Assembly (NCBI RefSeq): GCF_013363975.1
Contig: NZ_JABWGN010000007.1
Coordinates: 186,001 to 250,000 of the forward strand
DNA: 64,000 nucleotides
Direction of reading: 5' to 3'
Source: Nonomuraea montanisoli
GTDB lineage: Bacteria > Actinomycetota > Actinomycetes > Streptosporangiales > Streptosporangiaceae
Shown here: in pieces, positions 54,798 through 63,136 of the stretch
Position numbering within the stretch: position 1 is the stretch's first letter
How the letters are laid out: each line of letters opens with the position of its first letter
The notes under the pieces: generated by a model
Databases searched by the model: none
What the model was told of the DNA's origin: nothing
Seen by the model: only the letters and a program-made list of their open reading frames with translations
Made by a program: the position numbers and the translations under genes

Positions 54798-55257
54798 CGC
54801 GGCTCACCGGCTCCCGGTGCAGCCCGACCTGGCCGGCCGACGCCTCGGTGGTGGCCGCGGGGACGGCCTCCGCCTCCTCGGGCGAGGCGATCTCCTTGAG
54901 CCCCTTGATCGAGCGGGCGGTGCGCTTCATCCCGGCCAGCCCCTTGAGCCGGCGGACGCCGATGAAGACCAGCAGTGCCGCGACCAGCAGGTAGAACACG
55001 GTCACGATGAGGAAGGACAACCAGTCGGGCAGCCAGTGCGACAGCGCGTACGCGATCGTGAACGAGGCCAGGATCAGGCACAGGTGCGCCATGAACGCGG
55101 CGGCGGCGAACAGGCCGCCGGCCGTGCCGACCCGCTTGGCGTCGAACCTGAACTCGGCCTTGGCCAGCTCGATCTCGGAACGGACCAGGGTCGAGATGTG
55201 GTTGCTCGCCTGGGCGACCAGCGAGCCCAGGGATTCTTCCTCGGGAGTCTGCGGCAT
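54787..55257 (-). CDS. Phage holin family membrane protein (Rv3669 homologue)
   Basis: The 156-residue protein has a helical N-terminus (VAQASNHISTLVRSEIELAKAEFRFDAKRVG), two membrane helices (about 45-70 and 80-102), and an amphipathic tail. This is the PF07332 'putative actinobacterial holin-X' architecture. Despite the name it is a chromosomal housekeeping membrane protein. ATG 55257 has AGGAG upstream; a TTGACA lies about 30 bp upstream. Confidence 0.88.
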   Translation of the reverse strand: MPQTPEEESLGSLVAQASNHISTLVRSEIELAKAEFRFDAKRVGTAGGLFAAAAFMAHLCLILASFTIAYALSHWLPDWLSFLIVTVFYLLVAALLVFIGVRRLKGLAGMKRTARSIKGLKEIASPEEAEAVPAATTEASAGQVGLHREPVSRDGT

Positions 55258-55560
55258 GAACGTCTCCTATCGAGGCCTGGTGGCCGTGTCAAACATCATC
55301 CAGCGCTTTGCCCCGGTTGCGGCCCCGTACGCGATGCTTGTGGGCCCGTACGAGGAGCGCCGCTTGCGTCCCTGCTTGCGGTACCTGTACGAGGCGGCTA
55401 CGCCGAAGCGGCGCCGCCGGACGGGCGGACCCGCTGGTGACGGTTCTTACCCAATCGGAGACGATAACGCCGCGGGTGGCGGCCCGGCTCGGCCGGGGCT
55501 GCGGACCTTGATGACGGCGGACCCGGACGGCTGGACGGCGGGCGGGCCGGGGGAGACGGC

Positions 55561-55604
55561 AAAGGGCCACCGATCTCTCGAAATTTCGGGATCGGCGGCC
55601 CTTT
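55561..55604 (-). terminator. Hairpin terminator of acs
   Basis: AAAGGGCC (55561-55568) pairs with GGCCCTTT (55597-55604), with a further GATC/GATC inner stem. It lies 15 bp beyond the acs stop on the minus strand. The rest of 55258-55560 shows no convincing gene. Confidence 0.82.
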
Positions 55605-55618
55605 GGGGTGTTTTCGGG

Positions 55619-57592
55619 TCAGTCCTCGGACTTGGCGCTGGGGAGCTTCTCCGAGATGAGGTTCATCACCGTGCTGTCGGCCAGGGTGGTGACGTCGCCG
55701 ATGCTGCGGTTCTCGGCCACGTCACGCAGCAGGCGCCGCATGATCTTGCCGGACCGGGTCTTGGGCAGCTCGGGCACCACCAGGATCTGCCGCGGCTTGG
55801 CGATCGGACCGAGCGTCTTGGCCACGTGGCCGCGCAGCTCGGCGGCGATGTCGTCGCTCTCCTCGGCGCTGCCCCGCAGGATCACGAACGACACGATGGC
55901 CTGCCCCGTCACCGGGTCGGTCGCGCCCACCACGGCGGCCTCGGCCACCTTCGGGTGGCTGACCAGCGCGCTCTCCACCTCGGTGGTGGAGATGTTGTGG
56001 CCGGAGACCAGCATGACGTCGTCGACCCGGCCGAGCAGCCACAGGTCGCCGTCCTCGTCCTTCTTCGCGCCGTCGCCGGGGAAGTACATGCCCTCGAACC
56101 GGCTCCAGTACGTGTCGATGTAGCGCTGGTCGTCGCCCCAGATCGTGCGCAGCATCGACGGCCACGGCTCACGCACCGCGAGGAATCCGCCGCCGCCGTT
56201 CGGGACGCTGTTGCCCTGGTCGTCCACCACGTCGGCGACGATGCCCGGCAGCGGGCGCATCGCGGCGCCCGGCTTGCTGTGCGTCACGCCGGGCAGCGGG
56301 CTGATCATGATGGCGCCCGTCTCGGTCTGCCACCACGTGTCGACCACCGGGCAGCGCTCGTGCCCGATGTGCTCGCGGTACCAGACGTACGCCTCGGGGT
56401 TGATCGGCTCGCCCACGGAGCCGAGGATCCGCAGGCTGGACATGTCGAACTTGGCGGGGATGTCGTCGCCCCACTTCATGAACGTCCGGATCGCCGTCGG
56501 GGCGGTGTAGAGCAGCGTGACCTTGTACTTCTGGACGATCTCCCACCACCGGCCGCGGTGCGGGGTGTCGGGAGTGCCCTCGTACATCACGCTCGTGGCG
56601 CCGTTGGCCAGCGGGCCGTACACGATGTAGGAGTGCCCGGTGACCCAGCCGATGTCGGCGGTGCACCAGTAGATGTCGTTGTCGGGCTTGAGGTCGAACA
56701 CCGCGTCGTGCGTCCACGCGGTCTGGGTCAGGTACCCGCCCGTGGTGTGCAGGATGCCCTTCGGCTTACCGGTCGTGCCGCTGGTGTAGAGGATGTAGAG
56801 CGGGTGCTCGGAGTCGTGCGCCTGCGCGGTGTGCTGGTCGCTCTGCCGGTCGACCACGTCGTGCCACCACAGGTCGCGCTCGTTCACGGCGACCTCCTGG
56901 CCCGTACGGCGTACGACCAGGACGTGCTCGACCTGCGGGCACTCGGCGACGGCCTCGTCCACGGTCGGCTTGAGCGCGCTCGGCGCGCCGCGACGGTAGC
57001 CGCCGTCGGAGGTGATGACCAGCTTGGCGTCGGCGTCGTCGATGCGGCTCTTCAGCGCGCCGGCGGAGAAGCCGCCGAACACCACCGAGTGGATCGCGCC
57101 GATCCGCGCGCACGCGAGCATCGCGATCGGCAGCTCGGGGATCATCGGCATGTAGATCGCCACCCGGTCGCCCTTGGCGACGCCCAGCTCCTGCAGCGCG
57201 TTGGCGGCCTTGGAGACCTCGCGCTGGAGGTCGGCGTAGGTCAGGACCCGGGTGTCGCCCTCGGGCTCGCCCTCCCAGTAGTAGGCGACCTTGTCGCCGC
57301 GGCCCTCCTCCACGTGGCGGTCCACGCAGTTGTAGGCGACGTTCAGCTCGCCGCCGAGGAACCACTTGGCGAACGGCGGGTTCCACTCCAGCGTGGTGTC
57401 CCAGCGCTTGGCCCAGGTCAGCCGGTCGGCGGCGCCCTCCCAGAAGGCCAGACGGTCGGCGGCGGCCTCTCCGTACGCCGCCTCGGTCACGTTCGCGGCG
57501 GCCGCCAGGTCGGCTGGGGGCGCGAACCGGCGGTTCTCCTGCAGGAGGTTCGACAGCGCCTGGGGCTCGGTGCCAGGGGTCTCCGGGGCCAC
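55619..57592 (-). CDS. acs: Acetate-CoA ligase (acetyl-CoA synthetase)
   Basis: The 657-residue protein has the ANL-family P-loop YTSGTTGKPKG, VDTWWQTETGAI, and the C-terminal catalytic lysine in PKTRSGKIMRRLLR, the site acetylated in many bacteria. It activates acetate (and often propionate) to acyl-CoA. GTG 57592 has AAGGAG seven bases upstream. It is divergent from the Fic-like gene with a 290-bp AT-richer region (57593-57882) that probably holds both promoters. Confidence 0.97.
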   Translation of the reverse strand: MAPETPGTEPQALSNLLQENRRFAPPADLAAAANVTEAAYGEAAADRLAFWEGAADRLTWAKRWDTTLEWNPPFAKWFLGGELNVAYNCVDRHVEEGRGDKVAYYWEGEPEGDTRVLTYADLQREVSKAANALQELGVAKGDRVAIYMPMIPELPIAMLACARIGAIHSVVFGGFSAGALKSRIDDADAKLVITSDGGYRRGAPSALKPTVDEAVAECPQVEHVLVVRRTGQEVAVNERDLWWHDVVDRQSDQHTAQAHDSEHPLYILYTSGTTGKPKGILHTTGGYLTQTAWTHDAVFDLKPDNDIYWCTADIGWVTGHSYIVYGPLANGATSVMYEGTPDTPHRGRWWEIVQKYKVTLLYTAPTAIRTFMKWGDDIPAKFDMSSLRILGSVGEPINPEAYVWYREHIGHERCPVVDTWWQTETGAIMISPLPGVTHSKPGAAMRPLPGIVADVVDDQGNSVPNGGGGFLAVREPWPSMLRTIWGDDQRYIDTYWSRFEGMYFPGDGAKKDEDGDLWLLGRVDDVMLVSGHNISTTEVESALVSHPKVAEAAVVGATDPVTGQAIVSFVILRGSAEESDDIAAELRGHVAKTLGPIAKPRQILVVPELPKTRSGKIMRRLLRDVAENRSIGDVTTLADSTVMNLISEKLPSAKSED

Positions 57593-57882
57593 CTCGTGCT
57601 CCTTCTATGGCCAGGTTGTTAGGTCGTGTCCCACTTCACCAGCTCACGGGGTGCGCACACAAGAGGTCTAGACAGGTCTGTACCAAGAGGGAGGAAGTGC
57701 GGCGTGATTATCGGAAATGCATGGCAAAAGCTATTGAAACGTTGCCACTTCGAAATGGAACAAAGCTGGAGGGGGCCGAATGGCGGCGGTTTATGGGCCC
57801 CTCGGCGGGCCGTGCGGCCGGGTGCCGTATTCCGGGGGTTGGCCCGTGGAGCAGGTAGTACTCACGGGTAAGGTCTGGTTCC

Positions 57883-58944
57883 GTGAGTGACCCACTGGCC
57901 GTCATCGCGCGGCTCCCCGGCGTCCCCGAGGCGGTGGAGGAGGCCCGGCGGGCCGTAGACCTCCTGTACCGGCACCGCGTGCTGCGCCGTGCCAGCCCGA
58001 CGGTGTCCGCGGAGTCGTCGCTGCGCGGCGCGCGGGCCTCGGCGGCGATCGAGGGCGTGGACGTGCCGCTCGACGCGCTGCGCCGGGACGAGGTCCCCGA
58101 CCCGGTCGTGCAGGGGGCGCTGCGGGCGTCGGCCGAGCTGGGGCGGCTGGGGCCGACCTGGCGGCAGGCGCCGCGGCAGGTCCTGGCCCGGCTGCACACG
58201 GTGGCCGCCGCGGGGCTGACCGACGCCGCGAGCCTGGGCCGCCCGCGCACCGACACCCCGGACCTGGCGCCTGGGACTTTCTCCGCGCGTACGGGCTCGT
58301 CGGACTCATCGAACTTGTCGGGCTCTTCGGGCTCTTCGCGTACGGGCATGACCTCGCGGAGTTCCGAGACGCACGGGGCACCGGGCGAACCGGCCCGCAC
58401 GGATGAGCCTGCCCGCACGGATGAGCCTGTGACGGCGGATGGGCCCTCCCTGACTGGTGGGACATTCCTGGCTGGTGGGCCCTCCCCGGCTGGTGGGCCC
58501 TCCCCGGCTGGTGGGCCCGCACTGGCGGATGAGCCGGCCTCGGGGGACGACCCCTTCGGCCTCGGCCCGGCGCCGGGCGCGAAGGAGACCGGCGTCCGGA
58601 TGGAGGGCCTGTTCGAGCTGCTGGCGACGCCGACGAAGGCGCCCGCGATCGTCCTGGCGGCGGTGGTGCACGCCGAGCTGGCCGTCCTGCGCCCGTTCGG
58701 CACGGCGGACGGCTTGGTGGCGCGGGCCGCGGAACGGCTGACGCTGGTGGAGTACGGACTGGACCCGAAGTCGCTGGTGGCCGTCGAGGTTGGGCACCTG
58801 GAGCTGCCGTACGCGGAGGGGCTGCGCGCCTATCTGACGGGGACGAGCGAGGGTGTGGCGCAGTGGGTACAGCAGTGTGCCTCCGCGGTAACCCTCGGCG
58901 TACGTGAGGCGACCGCCGTCTGCGAGGCCCTGCAGCGCGGCTGA
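57883..58944 (+). CDS. Fic-like protein with a degenerate catalytic motif
   Basis: The 353-residue protein has an N-terminal inhibitory-helix motif S53-A-A-I-E57-G58 matching (S/T)xxxE(G/N) of Fic AMP-transferases, then helices, a low-complexity insert (about 127-225), and the place of the Fic core HPFx(D/E)GN(G/K)RxxR. Here residues 270-281 read R-P-F-G-T-A-D-G-L-V-A-R: the catalytic His is Arg, N is Asp, and the inner Arg is Leu. It cannot catalyse classical AMPylation. The position beside acs matches Rv3662c and Streptomyces SCO3559 as I recall them. The role is unknown. Confidence 0.85.
   Translation: MSDPLAVIARLPGVPEAVEEARRAVDLLYRHRVLRRASPTVSAESSLRGARASAAIEGVDVPLDALRRDEVPDPVVQGALRASAELGRLGPTWRQAPRQVLARLHTVAAAGLTDAASLGRPRTDTPDLAPGTFSARTGSSDSSNLSGSSGSSRTGMTSRSSETHGAPGEPARTDEPARTDEPVTADGPSLTGGTFLAGGPSPAGGPSPAGGPALADEPASGDDPFGLGPAPGAKETGVRMEGLFELLATPTKAPAIVLAAVVHAELAVLRPFGTADGLVARAAERLTLVEYGLDPKSLVAVEVGHLELPYAEGLRAYLTGTSEGVAQWVQQCASAVTLGVREATAVCEALQRG
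58471..58520 (+). repeat. 18-bp in-frame repeat in the Fic-like gene linker
   Basis: About three copies of an 18-bp unit encode an Ala-Gly-Gly-Pro-Ser-Pro motif within the linker. A 15-bp repeat encoding ARTDEP lies just before (58395-58425). This is a disordered insert absent from most relatives. Confidence 0.75.
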
Positions 58945-59029
58945 CCTCGGGCGCGCCCGCGCCGACGCTCTCAGGCGTGCCTACGCGGAGAGTGACCTCA
59001 CGGGAGCCGCGGCGGCCGCAGACATAGCG

Positions 59030-59055
59030 GACGGCGTCTCGGATGAGACGCCGTC
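59030..59055 (+). terminator. Hairpin terminator of the Fic-like gene
   Basis: Perfect 11-bp arms GACGGCGTCTC (59030-59040) and GAGACGCCGTC (59045-59055) around a GGAT tetraloop, about 85 bp after the stop codon. Confidence 0.8.
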
Positions 59056-59299
59056 TGCCGGTACGTCACGCTGGGTTACCAAGCGTGCACCTCTATTCGT
59101 CGGGTCGGGTCAAGCCCGCCTCGACGCGCCTCCCGCGGCTGGTCGCGCGTGGGTGCCCAGCTGGCGCACCCGGACAAGTGGTCCGTGTCACCTTTGTACG
59201 TCGGATCCGACCTGATGGGAACCCCTTGGAACAAGAGCTTTGCCAAGTCCGTGAAGGCGCTTCCGAGGGAACGGCCATACCCGCCGGTTACCAATCCGT

Positions 59300-59335
59300 G
59301 ACGATCACTTAGCGTGATCGTCTTTATGTGATCGT
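59300..59335. promoter_or_regulatory. Inverted plus direct repeats of GTGATCGT upstream of the RNA candidate
   Basis: GACGATCAC (59300-59308) and GTGATCGTC (59314-59322) form a perfect 9-bp inverted repeat with a TTAGC spacer. A third GTGATCGT follows at 59328-59335, 14 bp downstream of the second. The next bases (TATGCT, 59336-59341) fit a -10 element (TANNNT). This is a plausible operator-promoter for the RNA below. Confidence 0.5.
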
Positions 59336-59347
59336 TATGCTGGATCG

Positions 59348-59584
59348 AAAAAAACTTGGCGAAAATGCGAGTTTGCTCCTCGACGTAACTCGAGTCGATC
59401 GGGCAGCATACGGAGGTATCGCAGAAACTGGAGTGAGTGTGCACGGGATTGCTTTGCGAGTCCCTTGCCATGCTCCGGTCATGTGATGAAAGCTTTCTTC
59501 TGAAACGGGACCGGCTCTACCCCCCCGGAGCCGGACCGATCAGGCGACCCCCGCTCTCCCCCCCCGGCGGGGGTCGCCCCTTTT
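59348..59584 (+). ncRNA. Structured RNA candidate in the Ms1/6S-like position
   Basis: This region is AT-richer than the window, has no good protein frame, and ends in a T-tailed terminator. Nested stems are visible: GATCGG (59397-59402) with CCGATC (59536-59541) closes the main domain; CGGAG (59411-59415) with CTCCG (59473-59477); inside it a hairpin 59441-59468 (GCA/TGC, GGGA/TCCC, TTGC/GCGA, TTT loop); and CCGGCTC/GAGCCGG (59511-59517 and 59528-59534). It lies beside the Fic-like gene and the Tad locus, where mycobacteria encode Ms1 (MTS2823) and Streptomyces a 6S-like RNA, which bind RNA polymerase. The identity is inference from position and structure. The 5' end is a guess. Confidence 0.62.
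59543..59584 (+). terminator. Intrinsic terminator with T-tract
   Basis: Perfect 12-bp arms GGCGACCCCCGC (59543-59554) and GCGGGGGTCGCC (59567-59578), followed by CCTTTT. The T-tract is on the plus strand, so it ends a plus-strand transcript, yet no protein gene precedes it closely. This supports an RNA gene. Confidence 0.85.
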
Positions 59585-60264
59585 CCCGCTGCCTCGCCTC
59601 CGGATGCAGGGGCGGATCGCCTCTGACTTGTGACCGGTCGCCCGCACCTCGTGCGGCGAGGTACCGACACCCGGGTCTCCACACGATCGCGACGCATCCG
59701 TGCTCGCCGGCATGCACAAGCTCCGCATACGACCTGGGGCCGTCCACAACCCGAGCCGAGCATCCGAGAGGGCGCTCGGCGCTGCTCCGCCAATGTCCTG
59801 AGCGCCGGCGCTCGGAGAGCTCCCACGAGGCGTGCCGGCTCGCCTCCGTCGTCGGGCTCCCGCACGGCCATCCGTCCCGGCACGACGCCGTAGCAGCGCC
59901 GCGCGTCCCCCGGCACGCAGGCCGTCGCCCGGAACATCCCGGTCCCACCTACGCTGACCTCTGCCAGGACGCCCCCTTCGGCCAGCGCGGTCCCCTGGGG
60001 ACAGGCACGTCCACCCGCGGCCGCGCCATTTCCGCCTTCGGCCAGTACGGCATGCGAGCGGCCAGTACGGCACGCGCCCGTCCACCCCGGAACGCGTGGC
60101 GGACGCCTACTCCAAGACGGCTGCCTGACGACGGCTGCGAGTACCGAAGTAGTCATCCACAACCTCGTCCCGTCCCCTCACCGCCGTCCACAGAACCACG
60201 TTCGCCCCCACCCCCCATCCCCCCTCCCCACCAAGGTGGACCTCCCGACCCAAGGGAGGCCCCG
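59585..60264. other. Non-coding gap upstream of the Tad locus
   Basis: About 680 bp without a convincing gene. Open frames on both strands have irregular codon use and no domain. The last part (60150-60245) holds GTCATCCACAA- and GTCCACAG-like words and a C-rich tract before the TadZ ribosome binding site. The promoter of the Tad operon is expected here. Confidence 0.5.
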
Positions 60265-61305
60265 ATGCACCGCCCACTGGTCATCACCGAGGACCGCGAC
60301 CTCCTCGACGACCTCGTCCGCATAGCCGCCGCAGCAGGCGCGCAACTGGACGTCGCCCATGCCCCCGCCCACGCCCGCCCCCTCTGGAACCCCGCTCCGC
60401 TGGTGCTCGTGGGAGACGACCTGGCCGACGCGGTGGCCGCCGCCTCCCCGCCTGCCAGAGACCGCGTGCTGCTGGTCGTCCAAGAACCTGACGACCCGGA
60501 CAAGTGGCGCAAGTGTGTGGCAGTGGGCGCCCAGGCGGTCGTGGCCCTGCCCGCGGGTGAACGCCGCCTGGTGGAAGAGCTCGCCGACGCGATGGAGCCG
60601 GAGCCGCGCGCCGGAAGGGTCCTGTGCGTGATCGGCGGCAGGGGAGGCGCGGGGGCGAGTGTCCTGTCCTCCTGCCTGGCACTCAGGGCTTCCCGGGAAC
60701 GCCTGCGCACACTCCTGGTCGACGCCGACCCTCTGGGTGGCGGCATAGACGCCCTGCTCGGTCACGAGGAGACACGAGGGGCCCGCTGGACCGACCTCGT
60801 GGCCCGGGAGGGCCGGGTGAGCTCGACGGCCCTTCAGGCGGCGCTACCGGCGTTCGGAGAGCTCAGCGTGCTCTCGTTCCCCCGCGACGAGGTCCGGCGC
60901 ATCCCGGCCCAGGCGATGCGCTCCGTCCTCGAAGCCGGCCACCGAGGCTTCGACCTCGTCGTCGTGGATCTGCCCCGCCACATCGACCCGGCCGCCGCCG
61001 AGGCCCTGGCCAGGGCGAGCACCACCCTCCTGGTGGTCACGGCCGACGTCCGGGGCGTGCTCGCCGCCGCCCGGGTGCTTGAGGAAACGACCCGCCACGC
61101 GGCCGACGTCCGCGCCGTGATCCGCCCAGGCGTCCTGGAGGAGGAGGTCATCACCGCCTCGCTCCACATCCCCGTGGCCGGCCGCCTTCCCGACCAGCCC
61201 CGCCTGACCGCCACCCTCAACCACGGCGAGCTCCCGAAGCTCGGCCCGCGCACGCCCTTGGGCACCGCGTGCGCCGCCCTCCTCAACGACCTTCTCCCCG
61301 CGTGA
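60265..61305 (+). CDS. TadZ/CpaE-like septum-site (Ssd) ATPase
   Basis: The 346-residue protein has an N-terminal receiver-like domain (about 1-115, without a clear acceptor site) and a C-terminal MinD/ParA-like domain: deviant Walker A-like CVIGGRGGAGASVLSSCLAL (the usual GKT is GAS), LLVDADPLGGGIDAL, and LVVVDLPRHID. This is the TadZ/CpaE type that localises the Tad apparatus. The mycobacterial homologue Ssd (Rv3660c) also affects septation. ATG 60265 has AAGGGAGG five bases upstream. The P-loop lacks the lysine-Thr pair, so ATP use may be weak. Confidence 0.88.
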   Translation: MHRPLVITEDRDLLDDLVRIAAAAGAQLDVAHAPAHARPLWNPAPLVLVGDDLADAVAAASPPARDRVLLVVQEPDDPDKWRKCVAVGAQAVVALPAGERRLVEELADAMEPEPRAGRVLCVIGGRGGAGASVLSSCLALRASRERLRTLLVDADPLGGGIDALLGHEETRGARWTDLVAREGRVSSTALQAALPAFGELSVLSFPRDEVRRIPAQAMRSVLEAGHRGFDLVVVDLPRHIDPAAAEALARASTTLLVVTADVRGVLAAARVLEETTRHAADVRAVIRPGVLEEEVITASLHIPVAGRLPDQPRLTATLNHGELPKLGPRTPLGTACAALLNDLLPA

Positions 61306-61498
61306 CCAGCCCACGCTCCACAACGGGCGACCAACCAACGTGCCGGCCCAGCGAACGCCGCCCGTCACGCCACATGACCACGGTGGCGCAAAGGCGCGCC
61401 CCAGAGACGCACGCCTCAGAACTGAACAGAGCCGCAGCCTCAGTAGGGCCGGCAGCTCAGAAAACCTGACCAGAAGTCCGAAAGGAACCCGCGAAGAC

Positions 61499-62653
61499 AT
61501 GACCGTTTCCCCCGACCTCGTCGAAGCCGTGCGGGTGCGCCTGGCGAGGGCAGGCGTCGAGCCCAGCGCCGCCCAGGTCGCCGTGGCGCTCCGGGCCGAG
61601 AAGTCCGTGTACGGCGACGCCGAGATCCTGGCGGTGGCCCGGGCGCTCTGCGCCGACCTCATCGGTGCCGGCCCGCTGGAGCCTCTGCTGGCCGAGCCGG
61701 ACGTCACGGATGTCCTCGTCAACGGCCCGAGGGAGGTATGGGTCGACACCGGCCATGGGCTGCGCCGTACCTCGGTCACCTTCACGGACGACGGGGCCGT
61801 GCGCCGGCTGGCCCAACGCCTGGCCGCCGCGGCGGGCAGACGGCTCGACGACGCCTCCCCCTATGTGGACGCTCGGCTCGCCGGTGGCGTCCGCCTGCAC
61901 GCCGTCCTGCCTCCGGTGGCTCCCGGCGGCACCTGCCTGTCGCTGCGTCTACCGCCCAAGCGCACGTTCACGCTGGCGAGCCTCGTCGAGGCGGGCACCG
62001 TGCCACCCGCGGCCGTCCCCGTGCTCACGTCGATGGTGTCGGGAAGGCTCGCGTTCCTGGTGACGGGCGGCACCGGCACGGGCAAGACCACCCTGCTGTC
62101 GGCCCTGCTGTCGCTGGCCGACCCCCGCGAGCGCCTGCTCCTCGTGGAGGACTCGGCCGAGTTGCGCCCTCTGCACCCGCATGTCGTACGTCTGGAGTCC
62201 CGTCCCGCCAACCTGGAGGGAGCGGGAGGGGTGGAACTCCGCGATCTCGTACGGCAGGCGCTGCGCATGCGCCCGGACAGGGTTGTGGTGGGCGAGGTAC
62301 GGGGCGCGGAGATGGTGGACCTGCTCGCGGCCCTCAACACCGGCCACGAGGGCGGCTGCGGCACACTTCACGCCAACGCGGCGGCGGACGTGCCGCCACG
62401 GCTGGAGGCGCTCGGCTGCGCCGCCGGGCTGACCAGAGAGGCCGTCCACAGCCAGCTCGCCGCGGCCCTCGACGTGGTGGTGCACCTGGCACGCGGACGC
62501 GCGGACGGCCGCCGCCGGGTGGCGGAGATCTGCCTTCTGTCCCGCACACCCACAGGCTTCGTGGAAGCTGTCCCGGCCCTGAGCTTCGACGCACACGGCC
62601 GCTCCCACTTCGGCCCCGGCTACGACGCCTTGACGACAAGAACACCGCCGTGA
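61499..62653 (+). CDS. tadA: TadA/CpaF secretion ATPase
   Basis: The 384-residue protein has the type II/IV secretion ATPase core: LLAEPDVTDVLVNGPREVWVD, Walker A VTGGTGTGKTTLLSALL, an Asp box LLLVEDSAELRPLHPHVVRLE, Walker B-like RPDRVVVGEVRGAEM, and the His box GHEGGCGTLHANAA. It powers assembly of a Tad/Flp-type pilus or secretion system. ATG 61499 is chosen as it starts the N-terminal helical domain. It is 193 bp after TadZ. Confidence 0.94.
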   Translation: MTVSPDLVEAVRVRLARAGVEPSAAQVAVALRAEKSVYGDAEILAVARALCADLIGAGPLEPLLAEPDVTDVLVNGPREVWVDTGHGLRRTSVTFTDDGAVRRLAQRLAAAAGRRLDDASPYVDARLAGGVRLHAVLPPVAPGGTCLSLRLPPKRTFTLASLVEAGTVPPAAVPVLTSMVSGRLAFLVTGGTGTGKTTLLSALLSLADPRERLLLVEDSAELRPLHPHVVRLESRPANLEGAGGVELRDLVRQALRMRPDRVVVGEVRGAEMVDLLAALNTGHEGGCGTLHANAAADVPPRLEALGCAAGLTREAVHSQLAAALDVVVHLARGRADGRRRVAEICLLSRTPTGFVEAVPALSFDAHGRSHFGPGYDALTTRTPP

Positions 62654-62997
62654 ACGTCCCAGCTCTGACATGGCGGGCACGCAAGGTCAGTCGCCTCATG
62701 ACCGAACATGATGCCGTCCGCCTGATCAGGTCGAGGGCAGCAGAGATGCCGTCACGCCACCCACACCGGCACAACCAGGGTGCGGCCCCGCAACGCGCTG
62801 GATGAACACACCGAGGAGCCTGGCGAAGCCGACCTGACCATGAAGCAACCACGCCGACACTCCGACAGGCCGACACGCTGGACAGTCCGGCGAGACCAAC
62901 CCGACCGCGAACCACCCACTTCGTCCCGTCGGGCACATCTGTGCAACCACGACAGCAAAGAAGCCGCGAACCACTGCACAGTCACCGATGGACGCCA

Positions 62998-63115
62998 CCC
63001 TCACCCCCTCAACGGGCAGACGCCCCTTCAACAGGCAGACACCCCCTCAACGGACAGGCGCACTCCCTCAAAGGGTTGGCACGCCCCCAACAGGCAGACA
63101 CGCCCCCTCAACAGC
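62998..63115 (+). repeat. Imperfect 20-bp tandem repeats between tadA and tadB
   Basis: About six degenerate copies of a roughly 20-bp unit (CCCCTCAACGGGCAGACG-like) fill the end of the 483-bp spacer (62654-63136) between tadA and tadB. The rest of the spacer shows no convincing gene; codon use is irregular in all frames. Confidence 0.7.
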
Positions 63116-63136
63116 AGGAAGGAGAGAAGAACCCCG

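Noticed and set aside
54787..55257. Phage remnant suggested by the holin family name
   Set aside because: The protein is the chromosomal actinobacterial holin-X type, syntenic with Rv3669, and no other phage gene is present.
55289..55570. Small open frames on both strands between the holin-like gene and acs terminator
   Set aside because: Arg-rich translations with no similarity and no start signals. The region reads as intergenic.
59076..59471. A 131-codon minus-strand frame over the RNA candidate region
   Set aside because: It spans the inverted repeat at 59300-59335, has no recognisable family, poor codon bias and no ribosome binding site. It was weighed as a small gene but the structured-RNA reading fits better.
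59479..60162. A 227-codon minus-strand frame in the gap before TadZ
   Set aside because: Low-complexity Arg/Gly/Ala translation without domain or ribosome binding site.
60150..60200. DnaA-box-like words (ATCCACAA, GTCCACAG) as a replication origin
   Set aside because: Only two poor matches, no AT-rich unwinding element and no dnaA or dnaN genes nearby.
59437..60264. N-terminal extension of the TadZ frame to 59437
   Set aside because: The extension is compositionally non-coding, includes the terminator hairpin at 59543-59584, and ATG 60265 has a strong ribosome binding site.
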